This document shows, in pieces, positions 23,768 to 33,223 of a stretch of DNA of 64,000 nucleotides. Origin of the DNA: Haliea sp040221975 (GTDB lineage Bacteria > Pseudomonadota > Gammaproteobacteria > Pseudomonadales > Halieaceae); assembly GCA_040221975.1 (NCBI GenBank), contig JAVJWR010000027.1, positions 1-64,000 on the forward strand, in the 5' to 3' direction. Under the pieces are notes generated by a model. That model did not search any database. It saw only the letters and a list, made by a program, of their open reading frames with translations, and was not told the DNA's origin. Made by a program: the position numbers and the translations under genes. Positions within the stretch are counted from its first letter, which is position 1; the number at the start of each line of letters is the position of its first letter.

Positions 23768-24658
23768 ATGTCGCTGGCAGATACCCTCCGCCTGCTCCTG
23801 CTTTCCTCGCTGTGGGGATTCTCCTTTATCTTCATGCGCGTGGCGGCGCCAGAGTTCGGTGCGGTCAGTCTGATTCTGTTGCGCATGGCGCTGGGGGCGC
23901 TATTGCTGGTTCCGCTGCTGCTCAAGCGTGAATACCTGCGCCTGCTGTGTCAGAACCTGGGGCCCCTGTTTGTGCTGGGCCTGACCACCGCGGCGCTGCC
24001 CTATACCCTGCTGGCTCTGGCAACCATGCGGCTGGAAGCTGGCTTTACCTCGCTTATCAATGCGGCCACGCCCATAGCGACGGCCCTGATCGGCGCGGTG
24101 TTCTTCGCCACGCCGATCCTGCGCCAGCAGGTCCTCGGGCTTACCCTGGCCTTGATCGGGGTGGCGGTGCTGTCCGGGGGGCGACTGGATTTCAGCACCG
24201 GTGGCGATGGCTGGTTTATCCTGTCCGCATTGGGCGCCACCTTGTGCTACGGCTTTGGTGGCAACTATTCCCGCACCCGCCTCTCCCACCTGCCGAGCCG
24301 GGTGCTGGCTGCCGGCAGTTGTGCGGTAGCGGCGCTGGTGTTGACGATCCCCGGCCTGCTGCTCTGGCCGGAAGCGCCGGTCAGTGACGTTGCCTGGGGT
24401 TCGGCACTGGGCCTGGCGGCCCTGAGCACCGCCGCGGCGCTGCTGCTGTACTTCAAGGTGCTGGCCAGCGCTGGCGCCACCGCGGCTTCCACCGTGACCA
24501 TGCTGGTGCCGGTCAGTGCCCTGGCCTGGGGCGTGGTGTTGCTGGGCGAAACCATCAGCCTGCAGGTACTTGTGGGCATGGTGGTCACCCTGCTGGGCAC
24601 CGGGATTGCGACCGGGGCGGTGCGGCTGCGGCGCAAGCGTACATTACCTCTCCAGTAG
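23768..24658 (+). CDS. EamA/DMT-superfamily transporter
   Basis: The 296-residue protein has ten predicted membrane helices in two EamA repeats. The first starts LLSSLWGFSFIFMRVAAPEF and the second starts LSALGATLCYGFGGNYSRTRL. The repeats end in the typical ASTVTMLVPVSALAWGVVLLGE and GMVVTLLGTGIA segments. Members export amino acids, purine derivatives or other metabolites, or take up nucleotide sugars. It begins 9 bp after a CCCAAGG-like ribosome region. Its stop codon lies within the palindrome that precedes the toxin-antitoxin pair. Confidence 0.85.
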   Translation: MSLADTLRLLLLSSLWGFSFIFMRVAAPEFGAVSLILLRMALGALLLVPLLLKREYLRLLCQNLGPLFVLGLTTAALPYTLLALATMRLEAGFTSLINAATPIATALIGAVFFATPILRQQVLGLTLALIGVAVLSGGRLDFSTGGDGWFILSALGATLCYGFGGNYSRTRLSHLPSRVLAAGSCAVAALVLTIPGLLLWPEAPVSDVAWGSALGLAALSTAAALLLYFKVLASAGATAASTVTMLVPVSALAWGVVLLGETISLQVLVGMVVTLLGTGIATGAVRLRRKRTLPLQ

Positions 24659-24673
24659 CACAACTGTGCTACT
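24654..24673. promoter_or_regulatory. Candidate operator of the RHH/ParE toxin-antitoxin pair
   Basis: AGTAGCACA-AC-TGTGCTACT is a perfect 9-bp inverted repeat with a 2-nt centre, 36 bp upstream of the antitoxin start. It overlaps the stop codon of the DMT gene. There is no T tract, so an operator is more likely than a terminator. Confidence 0.65.
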
Positions 24674-24709
24674 CTTGCTGGTCAAGCATTCAGTTGGAGC
24701 GCCAAGCCG

Positions 24710-24994
24710 ATGTCGACAACAACCGTTCGACTCCCCGATGACCTCAAGGAGCGCCTTGCCCTGGTTGCTGAGCGGGCCGGGACAACCTCACATGCGCTGA
24801 TTCTGGATGCCATTGCCGAGCGTCTGGCCGCTGAAGAGCAGCGTAATGAAATGCACGATACTGCGGAACAGCGCTACGCGGAAATCCTCGCCTCTGGCAA
24901 AACGATACCCTGGTCCAGCATGCGCGATTATCTGGAAGACCGGCTGGCGGGAAAGAAATCGACCCCGCCATTGGCACGCAAGCTTTCCCGTTGA
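24710..24994 (+). CDS. Ribbon-helix-helix antitoxin (CopG/RelB-like)
   Basis: This 94-residue protein opens with an RHH DNA-binding domain (TTVRLPDDLKERLALVAERAGTT), then a helical toxin-binding region. IPWSSMRDYLEDRLAGK near the C-terminus is typical of antitoxins paired with ParE/RelE toxins. It should bind the perfect palindrome at 24654-24673 and repress the operon. The gene is separated from the toxin by 10 bp. Confidence 0.85.
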   Translation: MSTTTVRLPDDLKERLALVAERAGTTSHALILDAIAERLAAEEQRNEMHDTAEQRYAEILASGKTIPWSSMRDYLEDRLAGKKSTPPLARKLSR

Positions 24995-25004
24995 CGTTTG
25001 ATCA

Positions 25005-25301
25005 ATGACAAGAATCGAGCTTGCACCTCAGGTCGGCGAAGATCTGGAGCGCATTTTTGCCCATCTTGTCGAGCACGAGGCTGCGGACACAGCCGCGCGT
25101 ATCACCGCGATTAACCGGGCAATTACCGTACTGGAGGATAATCCGCTGCTCGGTCGCCCGACTGGCGATGACTTGCGCGAGCTGGTGATTGGCCGGCGAA
25201 GTCAGGGTTACATTGCCCTGTACCGTTACGTGTCCGCTATCGATGTCGTTTTTGTGTTGGCGGTACGCAGTCAGCGAGAGGCAGGCTACCTGGCGCCCTA
25301 A
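25005..25301 (+). CDS. ParE/RelE-family toxin
   Basis: This 98-residue protein has the RelE/ParE superfamily fold markers: IELAPQVGEDLERIFAHLVEHE, ITAINRAITVLEDNPLLGRPT, LRELVIGRRSQGYIALYRY and a closing VFVLAVRSQREAGY. The ELVIG-x-GYIALYRY segment resembles ParE gyrase inhibitors more than RelE ribosome-dependent RNases. It follows its antitoxin directly, the classical parDE or relBE order. Confidence 0.85.
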   Translation: MTRIELAPQVGEDLERIFAHLVEHEAADTAARITAINRAITVLEDNPLLGRPTGDDLRELVIGRRSQGYIALYRYVSAIDVVFVLAVRSQREAGYLAP

Positions 25302-25477
25302 TGACTGCCGTGGAAGCGGAGTCTTGGTGGGAGCCCAGTCTCTGGGCGATAAATCGCCCGCGAACAAGCTGAATGGCCGCGCAGCGGACAGAGGAAGTGG
25401 CCTGGCGCCAGAACATCCTTCGAGCGCTGCGCGGGGTTCATTACCGCAAATCTGCTGTGACTGGGTCGGGGCAATGG

Positions 25478-26383
25478 TCAATCCTCGTCCATCGATGCGT
25501 AGGCATCGGCAAGGTGATCCAGTAGTGCCCGTACCGCCGGCAACATGCCGCGGCGGGACGGGAACACGGCGTGGATGATTTCTCGCCGCGGTGCCCAGCC
25601 GGGCAGAACGCTGATCAGCCCGCCGGCGGCCAGTTCCTCGCGCACCACGAGTGTCGGCAACTGCACCACGCCGACTCCCGCCAATGCGGCATCGCGCAGG
25701 GCCACCATATCCGTGGTGATGTAGCGTGGCTGGTGTTCAATGGTGACGCTGGCGAGCTCTGGTCCATGCAGAACCCATTGGTAGCTCTCTTCCGGCCCGC
25801 CCAGACCGAGGCTGGGCCAGGAACTCAGGGACGCAGGTTCGGATGGCATGCCGAAACGTTGCACCAGTGATGGTGCTGCCATCAGGCACTGGCTACGGTG
25901 GGACAGCACCCGCATTACCAGTTCAGTATCAGCCAAGGGTGCCGGTCGTACCCGGATTGCCACGTCAAATCCCTCCGCCAACACATCAATCCTGCGATTG
26001 GTGGCATCCAGGTGCACCTTGACCATGGGGTAGCGAACCATGAAATCTGCCAGCATCCCGGCTACATGTGCCTGCAACAGCGCTACCGGACAGCTAAGGC
26101 GGACTATGCCGCGTGGTTCGGAATGCACCATGTCGATGGCATCCTGGGCCGCTTCGGCCTCTACCAGCATGGCACGGCAGTGATCGTAATAGGTTTGACC
26201 CACCTCGCTGACCCGGAATTGCCGCGTCGAACGATGCACGAGGCGCACTCCCAGCCGCTCCTCAAGCAGGGCGATACGTCGGCTGAGTTTCGACTTGGGT
26301 ACGCCGAGTGCGCGGCCGGCAGGAGCGAAGCCGCCGTGGTCGACTACCTGGACGTAGTAGTAGAGATCGTTGAGATTCTGCAT
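25478..26383 (-). CDS. LysR-family regulator
   Basis: The 301-residue protein has an N-terminal winged helix (LYYYVQVVDHGGFAPAGRALGV, SKLSRRIALLEERLGVRLVHR) and a periplasmic-binding-like effector domain from about residue 90. It is divergent from the isochorismatase-family gene at 26573 (190-bp gap), the usual arrangement when a LysR protein activates its neighbour. The sequence resembles the large LysR subgroup that controls such hydrolase or oxidoreductase genes. The effector is unknown. Confidence 0.85.
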   Translation of the reverse strand: MQNLNDLYYYVQVVDHGGFAPAGRALGVPKSKLSRRIALLEERLGVRLVHRSTRQFRVSEVGQTYYDHCRAMLVEAEAAQDAIDMVHSEPRGIVRLSCPVALLQAHVAGMLADFMVRYPMVKVHLDATNRRIDVLAEGFDVAIRVRPAPLADTELVMRVLSHRSQCLMAAPSLVQRFGMPSEPASLSSWPSLGLGGPEESYQWVLHGPELASVTIEHQPRYITTDMVALRDAALAGVGVVQLPTLVVREELAAGGLISVLPGWAPRREIIHAVFPSRRGMLPAVRALLDHLADAYASMDED

Positions 26384-26572
26384 TGCCAGGCTCTCTTGTG
26401 CGTGGGAATGACAAAAATAGTCCCAAAAATAGAACAGTGAGTTGCAATAATGGCTTCTACCGCAATTGTCGTCCCAATAATAATCTACATCAACCTGGTG
26501 CAGGCTTGGAAGATTTTCCCAAGGGTGCCCCGGGTATTCATGACAGCTTGATTACCCCGAGGAGGTAGACCC

Positions 26573-27199
26573 ATGAGTAAGCAATATGCCCGTCTCGACA
26601 AGGACAATGCCGCCGTCCTGCTGGTAGATCACCAGGCCGGTTTATTGTCACTGGTACGCGACATCAATCCGGATGTGTTCAAGAACAATGTGCTGGCGCT
26701 CGCCGACCTGGCGAAGTACTTCCAGCTGCCCACTATCCTGACCACCAGCTTCGAGGACGGCCCCAATGGCCCCCTGGTGCCGGAGCTGAAGGACATCTTC
26801 CCCGATGCGCCCTTCATCCCTCGCCCGGGGCAGATCAATGCCTGGGACAACGAAGACTTTCTTGCGGCCGTGCGCGCCACCGGCAAGAAGCAGCTGATAA
26901 TCGCCGGCGTGGTGACCGAAGTCTGCGTCGCCTTCCCGGTACTCTCGGCCATTGAGGAGGGTTTTGAGGTGTTCGTGGTGACCGATGCCTCCGGTACTTT
27001 CAACCCGATGACGCGGGATGCGGCGTGGCAACGCATGGCCGCAGCTGGCGCGCAGTTGATGACCTGGTTCGGCACTGCCTGTGAGTTGCACCGCGACTGG
27101 CGCAATGATGTCGAGGGGCTGGGAGCACTGTTCTCCAACCATATTCCCGATTATCGCAACCTCATCACCAGTTACAGCACGCTGCAGAGCGGTCGCTGA
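26573..27199 (+). CDS. Isochorismatase-family cysteine hydrolase (YcaC-like)
   Basis: This 208-residue cytoplasmic enzyme shows the isochorismatase-superfamily catalytic set: LLVDHQ with Asp19, the basic loop IPRPGQINAWDNEDF, and GVVTEVCVAF with nucleophile Cys118 preceded by a VVTE cis-peptide turn. The full-length pattern is that of YcaC-type hydrolases, whose substrate is unsettled. Nicotinamidases, which carry a metal-binding set, fit less well. A good ribosome site (GAGGAGGT) precedes the ATG. It is probably regulated by the divergent LysR. Confidence 0.85.
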   Translation: MSKQYARLDKDNAAVLLVDHQAGLLSLVRDINPDVFKNNVLALADLAKYFQLPTILTTSFEDGPNGPLVPELKDIFPDAPFIPRPGQINAWDNEDFLAAVRATGKKQLIIAGVVTEVCVAFPVLSAIEEGFEVFVVTDASGTFNPMTRDAAWQRMAAAGAQLMTWFGTACELHRDWRNDVEGLGALFSNHIPDYRNLITSYSTLQSGR

Positions 27200-27280
27200 A
27201 CCGGCGACGCTGCCGGTCATCGAACGGGGCGGCTTTGCCGTTACCGTGCTTGCCGGTGCTTATTGGTGTGGCGCTCAGGC

Positions 27281-28861
27281 CTAGCTGACCCCGCGCTTCT
27301 GGTCCCCCCAGTAGCGCGCCCGCACCGCCTTCTTGTCCGGCTTGCCCACCGGTGTCAGCGGGATGGCGTCGACGAAGTCCACGCTCTTGGGCGCCTGCAC
27401 GGAGCCCTTGGCGTCCTTCACCTGCTGTTTCAGGGCGGCGGCCAGGGCTTCGTCCGCGTTCACGCCGGGCTTGACCACCACCACCGCCTTCACCGCCTCG
27501 CCCCACTGTTCGTCGGGCACGCCGATCACCACCACCTGCTGTACGGCATCGTGCCGCGACAGTACATCCTCCACTTCCCGCGGATAGACGTTGAAGCCGC
27601 CGGTCACGATCATGTCCTTGGTGCGGTCGACGATATGCAGGAAGCCGTCTTCATCCAGCCGGCCGACGTCGCCGGTATGCAGCCAGCCGCCGGCAAAGGC
27701 TTCGGCGGTGGCTTCCGGCATGTCCTTGTAGCCGGTCATGACCAGCGGCCCGCGCACGCAGATCTCGCCGGGCTCTCCGGCAGGCGCGGGGTTGCCGTCG
27801 CCGTCCAGCAGTGCCAGGTGCACCCAGGGCGAAGGCCGGCCGCAGGCCGCCAGGCGCTCGGGCTTGCTGAGATCGTGATCACCGCGGCGCATGTTGGCGA
27901 TCACCATCGGCGCCTCGGACTGGCCGAAGAACTGGTAGAACACCGGCCCCCACATTTCGATGGCCTGCGTGAGGCGCGCCGGGCTCATCGGCGAGGCGCC
28001 GTAGAAGATGGATTCCATGCTCGACATGTCGGCGGTCTTGGCCCGCGGCGAATCCAGCAGGAAGTAGAGCATCACCGGCACCAGCATGGTGGCGGTGATC
28101 CGGTGCTGCTCGACCATGTCGAAGAAACCGTCGGGGCTGAAACCCTGCATCACATAGAAGGCGCCACCTTTCTGCAGCACCGGGATGAAGAAGGCCGCCG
28201 CCGCGTGGGACAGGGGGGTGGCGATCAACATCCGCAGGTCCTCCGGGAATTCCCACTCCGCCAGCTGGATCTGGGTCATGTAGCTGGTGACCCGGTAGCT
28301 GCTCATTACCCCCTTGGGCTTGCCGGTGGTGCCACCGGTGAAATTGACCGAGGCAATGTCCTCCGGGTTCACGTCCGGCGCCACCAGCGGTTGGGGCGTG
28401 AAGCCGTCCGCCAGTTGCAGATAGTCGATGCCGCTGTCGCTGGGGCCAAAGGCCAGCAGATGTTTCACCCCCGGGACCCGTTGCTGCAGGGCGCCGGCGT
28501 GGGCATCGAAAGCCGTCGGGTCGAAAACCAGGGCGTCGATTTCCGCCGCCTCCAGCACGTAGGCGTGATCCTCCAGCGAGCCCAGCGGGTGCAGGGGCGT
28601 ACCTATGCAGCCCGCCAGTTGCATCGCTGCAATGTTGGACAGCACCTCGGGGCGGTTGCCGGAGATCACCGCCACCCGGCTGCCGCGGCCCAGGCCCAGG
28701 GACTGCAGGGCCTGCACCAGCTGGCTGGTGCGCTCGCGCACCTCGCGGTAGGTGGCGACCTTGTCCCCCAGGAACAGGCAGGGCTGGTCGTGATAGCGGT
28801 TCAGGCCCTCGATCAGCAGGTGCGGCATCAGGGGCGGGTGGTAAAGCGCATTGTTATCCAT
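27281..28861 (-). CDS. AMP-dependent acyl-CoA ligase
   Basis: The 526-residue ANL-superfamily enzyme carries the P-loop-like FTGGTTGKPKGV, the adenine motif FGQSEAP, the hinge GGWLHTGDVGRLDEDGFLHIVDR and the catalytic lysine near TPVGKPDKKAVR. It activates a carboxylic acid to an acyl-AMP and then acyl-CoA. The closest resemblance is to medium/long-chain fatty-acid or aryl-acid CoA ligases. It is the second gene in a minus-strand pair after the esterase (23-bp gap), so esterase-released acid may be its substrate. Confidence 0.9.
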   Translation of the reverse strand: MDNNALYHPPLMPHLLIEGLNRYHDQPCLFLGDKVATYREVRERTSQLVQALQSLGLGRGSRVAVISGNRPEVLSNIAAMQLAGCIGTPLHPLGSLEDHAYVLEAAEIDALVFDPTAFDAHAGALQQRVPGVKHLLAFGPSDSGIDYLQLADGFTPQPLVAPDVNPEDIASVNFTGGTTGKPKGVMSSYRVTSYMTQIQLAEWEFPEDLRMLIATPLSHAAAAFFIPVLQKGGAFYVMQGFSPDGFFDMVEQHRITATMLVPVMLYFLLDSPRAKTADMSSMESIFYGASPMSPARLTQAIEMWGPVFYQFFGQSEAPMVIANMRRGDHDLSKPERLAACGRPSPWVHLALLDGDGNPAPAGEPGEICVRGPLVMTGYKDMPEATAEAFAGGWLHTGDVGRLDEDGFLHIVDRTKDMIVTGGFNVYPREVEDVLSRHDAVQQVVVIGVPDEQWGEAVKAVVVVKPGVNADEALAAALKQQVKDAKGSVQAPKSVDFVDAIPLTPVGKPDKKAVRARYWGDQKRGVS

Positions 28862-28884
28862 TTTGCTGTTGCTCCTGACAGTGA

Positions 28885-29841
28885 TTACTGCGGGTCGATG
28901 CAGAGGCCGCGGGCCAGCGCGGTGAACATGTCTGCCACGCCGCGTTTGCTGAGGGCGGCGTCCACCACCATGCTGGAGCCGTGGAACGTGCCTGGATAGC
29001 AGTGGATCTCGGCGGAGACGCCCGCGGCCAGCAAGCGCTGGGCGTAGATCAGGGCCTCGTCACGCAGCGGGTCGAATTCCATGGCAGTGATGCAGGCGGG
29101 GGGCAGGCCGGCCAGGTCCTGTTCCCGGGCCGGGGCGGCCAGAGCCGGGACATTGTCGGCGCCGCGCTGGTAGTTGCTGCCCAGGTAATAGTCCCAACTT
29201 TGCTCGGCGTTGGGCCGGTGCCAGATGGGAGTGTCGGTGAAGGCCGTCATGCTGGGGGTGTCGAGCCGGTCGTCCAGTACTGGAATGGACAGGAACTGGT
29301 AGCACAGGGCCGGGCCGCCGCGTTCCCGGGTCGCCAGGGTCGTGGCCGCGGCCAGGCAGGCGCCGGCACTCTGGCCCATGATGCCGAGGCGGCGAGCGTC
29401 AATGCCCAGACTGTCGCACTGGGCGTGGGTCCAGCAGAGGGCGGCGTAGCAGTCTTCCAGCGGGCCGGGGAAGGCGGTCTCCGGCGACAGCCGGTAGTCC
29501 ACCGACACCACCACGATGCCCAGGTTGCGGCACAGGGCGACACAGGTCGCGTGCTCGCTCTCGAGGTTGCCGAAGACGAAACCGCCTCCGTGCAGATAGA
29601 CCAGTCCGGGCAGCGCCCCGGCGGCATTGGCGGGCCGGTACACCCGCACCGGTACCTCAGGGTCGCCGGCGGCGCCGGGAGCCTTGTGCTCGCTGATGTC
29701 GAGGCCGCTGGTATCCAGTTCCGCATTGGCCGGGGCCACCATGGCGTCCATGGTCGCGCGCATCACCTGCGGCTCCCTGAGATCGAAGGGCGGCAGCAGG
29801 TCGAGGATGGGGCGCAGTTCGGGGTCTATGTTGTATTTCAT
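28885..29841 (-). CDS. Alpha/beta-hydrolase, hormone-sensitive-lipase family esterase
   Basis: From ATG 29841 the protein is 318 residues. It carries the HSL oxyanion motif YLHGGGFVFG, the nucleophile elbow GQSAGA, the Asp in EFDPLRDE and His in GTFHGS, giving a full Ser-Asp-His triad. There is no signal peptide, so it is cytoplasmic. The frame extends upstream to 30297, but those residues show no family resemblance. It is first in the pair with the CoA ligase and probably hydrolyses short-chain esters. Confidence 0.88.
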   Translation of the reverse strand: MKYNIDPELRPILDLLPPFDLREPQVMRATMDAMVAPANAELDTSGLDISEHKAPGAAGDPEVPVRVYRPANAAGALPGLVYLHGGGFVFGNLESEHATCVALCRNLGIVVVSVDYRLSPETAFPGPLEDCYAALCWTHAQCDSLGIDARRLGIMGQSAGACLAAATTLATRERGGPALCYQFLSIPVLDDRLDTPSMTAFTDTPIWHRPNAEQSWDYYLGSNYQRGADNVPALAAPAREQDLAGLPPACITAMEFDPLRDEALIYAQRLLAAGVSAEIHCYPGTFHGSSMVVDAALSKRGVADMFTALARGLCIDPQ

Positions 29842-30066
29842 TGGAGCTGGTTCCTGTGCAGGATTTGGGGTTCTATTGTCGAACGGCGGGCCCTGGAGTG
29901 TCAGCCCCGGTGACTGCGTTGCGGGTACAAGTATAGATACCTCTGGCAAGTCATCGGCCGTTTTTATTCGCGCATTGTGGATGTTGTGCACTGCGGATTG
30001 AACTTGGCCGATTCGTGTGCCAGAGTTCCGGATAGCATGGGGAAGCTTTTGATAAGGAGTAGGGGT

Positions 30067-30840
30067 ATGAACAAGCTCACATTCTGGATTTATGGGGCAG
30101 CGTTGCTGCTTGTGTCGGGGCTGGCGAGTGCGCAGTCCGTATACTATTCGGACAACACCAGCCACAGCGGGGAAATTGCAACCGCCGCTGCGGAGCTCGC
30201 TGCGTCTCTGGGGGGGGCCGCGGTGCCCTTCGATGGGAGTAGCGATGGCGAGTGGGGAACAGCCCTGGCCAGCGCCAGTGTGATATTCCAGGGGCAATCA
30301 GGCCAGGTTGCGGGGCTGTCCCCCGCCGTGCGCAGTGATATCGCAGACTTTGTCAGTGGCGGCGGTGCGCTTCTTCTGCTGCGTTCGTCGGAAAATATTG
30401 CCCTGATGAACGAGATACTGGGTACTACGATGACGGACGGAACCTCTACCTCGGGATCGGGTACACCGCCAATCCCGCGGACGTCTGCCGGGGACTCAAG
30501 CAATTTCGCCAGCGCGCCCGCTTCCTTGCCAACTCTGAATGATCACCTGACTATCGACACGGCGTCCATTCCGCCCTCAGTGCTGAGCGCCTATGAATTG
30601 AGTGGGGAAACCCATGTTGCTTCCGCTTCATTTGGCAGCGGCTCGGTGACCTATCTTTCCTGGGACTGGTGTTGTGGTGACACTCCCGCGCAGCGCGCGG
30701 ATTGGGATATGGCCCTGCTCGCCGCTTCCGGATTCACTGCCATCGCTGTTCCGGTAACAAACCCTGTGGTTCTGGGCATGCTCAGCTTTATGCTGGCTCT
30801 GTTCGGCATCCAGTACCTGCGCCGCCGCACCGGCGGCTGA
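30067..30840 (+). CDS. Exported protein with an exosortase-like C-terminal signal
   Basis: From ATG 30067, behind AAGGAG, the protein is 257 residues. A signal peptide (about 1-21, ending ASAQ) precedes a DUF4350/ThuA-like alpha/beta body (ASVIFQGQSG, FVSGGGALLLLRSSEN, VTYLSWDWCCGD). The last residues form a tripartite tail: VPVTNPVVLGMLSFMLALFG, then RRR. This resembles IPTL-CTERM or PEP-CTERM tails but with TNP in place of PEP or IPTL, so it may be cleaved by an exosortase variant. The earlier in-frame start at 29977 precedes the signal peptide and is rejected. Confidence 0.75.
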   Translation: MNKLTFWIYGAALLLVSGLASAQSVYYSDNTSHSGEIATAAAELAASLGGAAVPFDGSSDGEWGTALASASVIFQGQSGQVAGLSPAVRSDIADFVSGGGALLLLRSSENIALMNEILGTTMTDGTSTSGSGTPPIPRTSAGDSSNFASAPASLPTLNDHLTIDTASIPPSVLSAYELSGETHVASASFGSGSVTYLSWDWCCGDTPAQRADWDMALLAASGFTAIAVPVTNPVVLGMLSFMLALFGIQYLRRRTGG

Positions 30841-30859
30841 ATTCCGCCGGTATCGATAG

Positions 30860-30911
30860 GGAGGCAGGGTTCGACTGCCTCCATCCGCGACTACACCCCT
30901 TAGCGGGGTGT
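30860..30911 (+). terminator. Two adjacent hairpins after the sorting-signal gene
   Basis: GGAGGCA (30860-30866) pairs with TGCCTCC (30876-30882), and ACACCCC (30893-30899) with GGGGTGT (30905-30911). Neither has a T tract. The remaining 320 bases up to the next gene at 31232 hold no gene that I can support. Confidence 0.55.
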
Positions 30912-31231
30912 TGCCAGGTGCTCTCAAGAGCGCGCTTTCATCCTCCCGGGGCCCCCCCTGGAACTGTCTAACTCGGCAAAACAAGCGAGTATACCGGCAT
31001 AGCCTTCCCGGGCGTGGCCGGGATGACGTACCGACCTGCGCTACATCAATTTGAATTGCGCTATCGCCGCCGCTCCCGATAGCTGTGGCAGAGTGTGAGT
31101 ACTAGCCAGTGTGTGTTGCTTCAAAGGCAACAATAATGGATTACCAATGCCCCTGTTCGCCTGTTAAAACTGTGGTCTTTGGAACGTGCGGCTCCTCGTC
31201 CAGAGGGGTGGCAGCAGGGGAGGGGCGACAC

Positions 31232-33043
31232 GTGGCGCGCTGGAGAGTTTCGATCGGGAAGTGGATGGCGTTGTCACTGGCCCTGGCCGTGGTGGCGCTT
31301 GCGCAGACTCCCCCGACCGTGGCGGCCGGGGAGCCTGGCGCCGGCGGCAGCCTGTTCGACGATTACTGGGAGGAGCTCCTGGCGCTGCAGCCAGACAGGG
31401 CCCTGTCCCAGGGAGATTACCGGCACCCCGGCCGCTTTGATCGCTCGCTGGAGGGTGACTGGCACACGGCCATGCTGGCCCTGGTCGACACTTACCGTGC
31501 CCGCCTGCAGGCTGTAGACGCCGAGAGCCTGAGTGAAGGCGAGCAGGTCAGCTACGATTTCCTGGCCTGGCGCCTGCAGCAGGACCGTCGCTTCTATGGC
31601 AGCGACCTGTTTGCGCGGGCAAGGATGCTGCCGCTGGACCAGTTCCGGGGCCAGCATATCCGGTTTGCGGAATCGGCGGCGGGCTCGGGTACCTATCCGT
31701 TCCAGACCCAATTTCACTATGAACAGGCCCTGGTGCGGGCAAAGGGCTTCGCCCGCTGGGTAGATCAGGCGATTTTGCGGCTGGAGGAAGGGGTTGAGGC
31801 GGGGGTGGTCCTGCCGCGGATGGTGGTCGAGAGGATCCTGCCCCAGCTGTCTATCCATCTCGGCAAGGGTCCCCGCGAGACCCAGTTCTGGACGCCGTTG
31901 GCTTCGCTGCCAGCGACAATCGACGATACTGCGGCAGCCGATCTGCGCCAGCGCCACGAGGCCAGTATCGCCGGGGTGATCCAGCCGGCCTATCAGCGGC
32001 TGCACGACTATCTGCAGGACAGCTATCTGCAGCACGCTCGCGCCACGGTGGGCCTGGTGGCGCTGCCCGCCGGGCGGGAGCTGTACCAGCATTATGTGCG
32101 CGAGCACACGACGACCTATATGGAAGCAGAGGAGGTACACAGGCTGGGGCGTGCCGAGGTCTGCCGGATCATGGATGGCTTTCGCGCATTGCAGGCGGAG
32201 CTTGGTATTGAGGGTGATGTGCAGGCGCTGTTCGAGCACGCCAGGAATGATCTCGCCCTCTACTATGCTGGCGATGAGCGCGATCAGATCGTGCCCGACT
32301 TCAATGCCCGGCGCGACGATATCTACGGCGTGTTGCCGGAGATGTTCGACCTGATGCCGAAGGCCGCGTACGAGATCCGGGCGCTCCCGGACTCCTCGCG
32401 CACCCTCCAGGGCAATGGCTATTTCCAGGCGGCGGCCGCCGACGGCTCGCGGCCGGGTATCCTCTGGATAAACATCCACTCCCCGGGGATCACCAGTCGT
32501 TTCAACCTGACCACGCTGTCGGTACACGAGGGGCTCCCCGGACATCACTTCCAGATGGCGATTGCCCGGGAAGTGGAGAATGTACCTGCGTTTCGTCGTT
32601 TCGAGTCTACTACGGCCTTTGGCGAGGGCTGGGCCCTGTACGCCGAGTCCCTGGCCAGGAAACTGGGACTGCTTGAAGACCCCTGGCAGCGTTACGGTTA
32701 TTTCAACTACGAGATGATGCGGGCCAATCGGCTGGTGATTGATACCGGAATTCACGCCCTGGGGTGGTCGGTGGAAGACGGCATTCGTTGGATGTTGGAG
32801 CACTCCTCACTGAGTGAGGCCGAGGCCCGGGCAGAAGTGGAGCGCTATGCCTCCTATCCGGGGCAGGCGCTGGCCTACAAGATCGGCGAGCTAAAGATCC
32901 AGGAAATGCGGGCCCGCGCCGAACAGCAGCTGGGTGACGACTTCGATTTGCGCGAGTTTCACCGCACCGTGCTGTTGGCCGGCAGTGTGCCGATGGCGGT
33001 GCTGGAAAATGTGGTGGAGCGTTGGCTGGCACGGCAGGCATGA
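31232..33043 (+). CDS. DUF885 family metallopeptidase-like protein, copy 1
   Basis: Starting at GTG 31232, behind GGGGAGG, the protein is 603 residues with a signal peptide (about 1-30, ending VAAG). The DUF885 body carries the zinc-peptidase signature SVHEGLPGHHFQ and, about 35 residues later, the glutamate motif FGEGWALYAE. It continues with YFNYEMMRANRLVIDTGIHALGW and AYKIGELKIQEMRARA, typical of the family. DUF885 proteins are secreted or lipid-anchored carboxypeptidase-like enzymes related to M3/M32. It lies before a TonB receptor, so it probably trims peptides or peptide conjugates outside the inner membrane. Confidence 0.85.
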   Translation: MARWRVSIGKWMALSLALAVVALAQTPPTVAAGEPGAGGSLFDDYWEELLALQPDRALSQGDYRHPGRFDRSLEGDWHTAMLALVDTYRARLQAVDAESLSEGEQVSYDFLAWRLQQDRRFYGSDLFARARMLPLDQFRGQHIRFAESAAGSGTYPFQTQFHYEQALVRAKGFARWVDQAILRLEEGVEAGVVLPRMVVERILPQLSIHLGKGPRETQFWTPLASLPATIDDTAAADLRQRHEASIAGVIQPAYQRLHDYLQDSYLQHARATVGLVALPAGRELYQHYVREHTTTYMEAEEVHRLGRAEVCRIMDGFRALQAELGIEGDVQALFEHARNDLALYYAGDERDQIVPDFNARRDDIYGVLPEMFDLMPKAAYEIRALPDSSRTLQGNGYFQAAAADGSRPGILWINIHSPGITSRFNLTTLSVHEGLPGHHFQMAIAREVENVPAFRRFESTTAFGEGWALYAESLARKLGLLEDPWQRYGYFNYEMMRANRLVIDTGIHALGWSVEDGIRWMLEHSSLSEAEARAEVERYASYPGQALAYKIGELKIQEMRARAEQQLGDDFDLREFHRTVLLAGSVPMAVLENVVERWLARQA

Positions 33044-33223
33044 CGCGGATGCAGACCCGGCTATTGTCTGTTGCTCAGCAGGCAACACTTTCTGGCTTTA
33101 AATGTCACTGCTAACAAGTATACGGTTCAGGGGTCGATCACAGCGCTTGTGCCACGGGTTTCGGGGCATCACGAACATGGCCGACATTGGCCAGGGAATT
33201 ATCTTTCTATGAGGGAAAGCAAC

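Noticed and set aside
30000..30066. A sigma-54-like promoter before the second sorting-tail gene
   Set aside because: TTGGCCGATTCGTGTGCC has GG and GC elements, but the spacing is one base too long for sigma-54.
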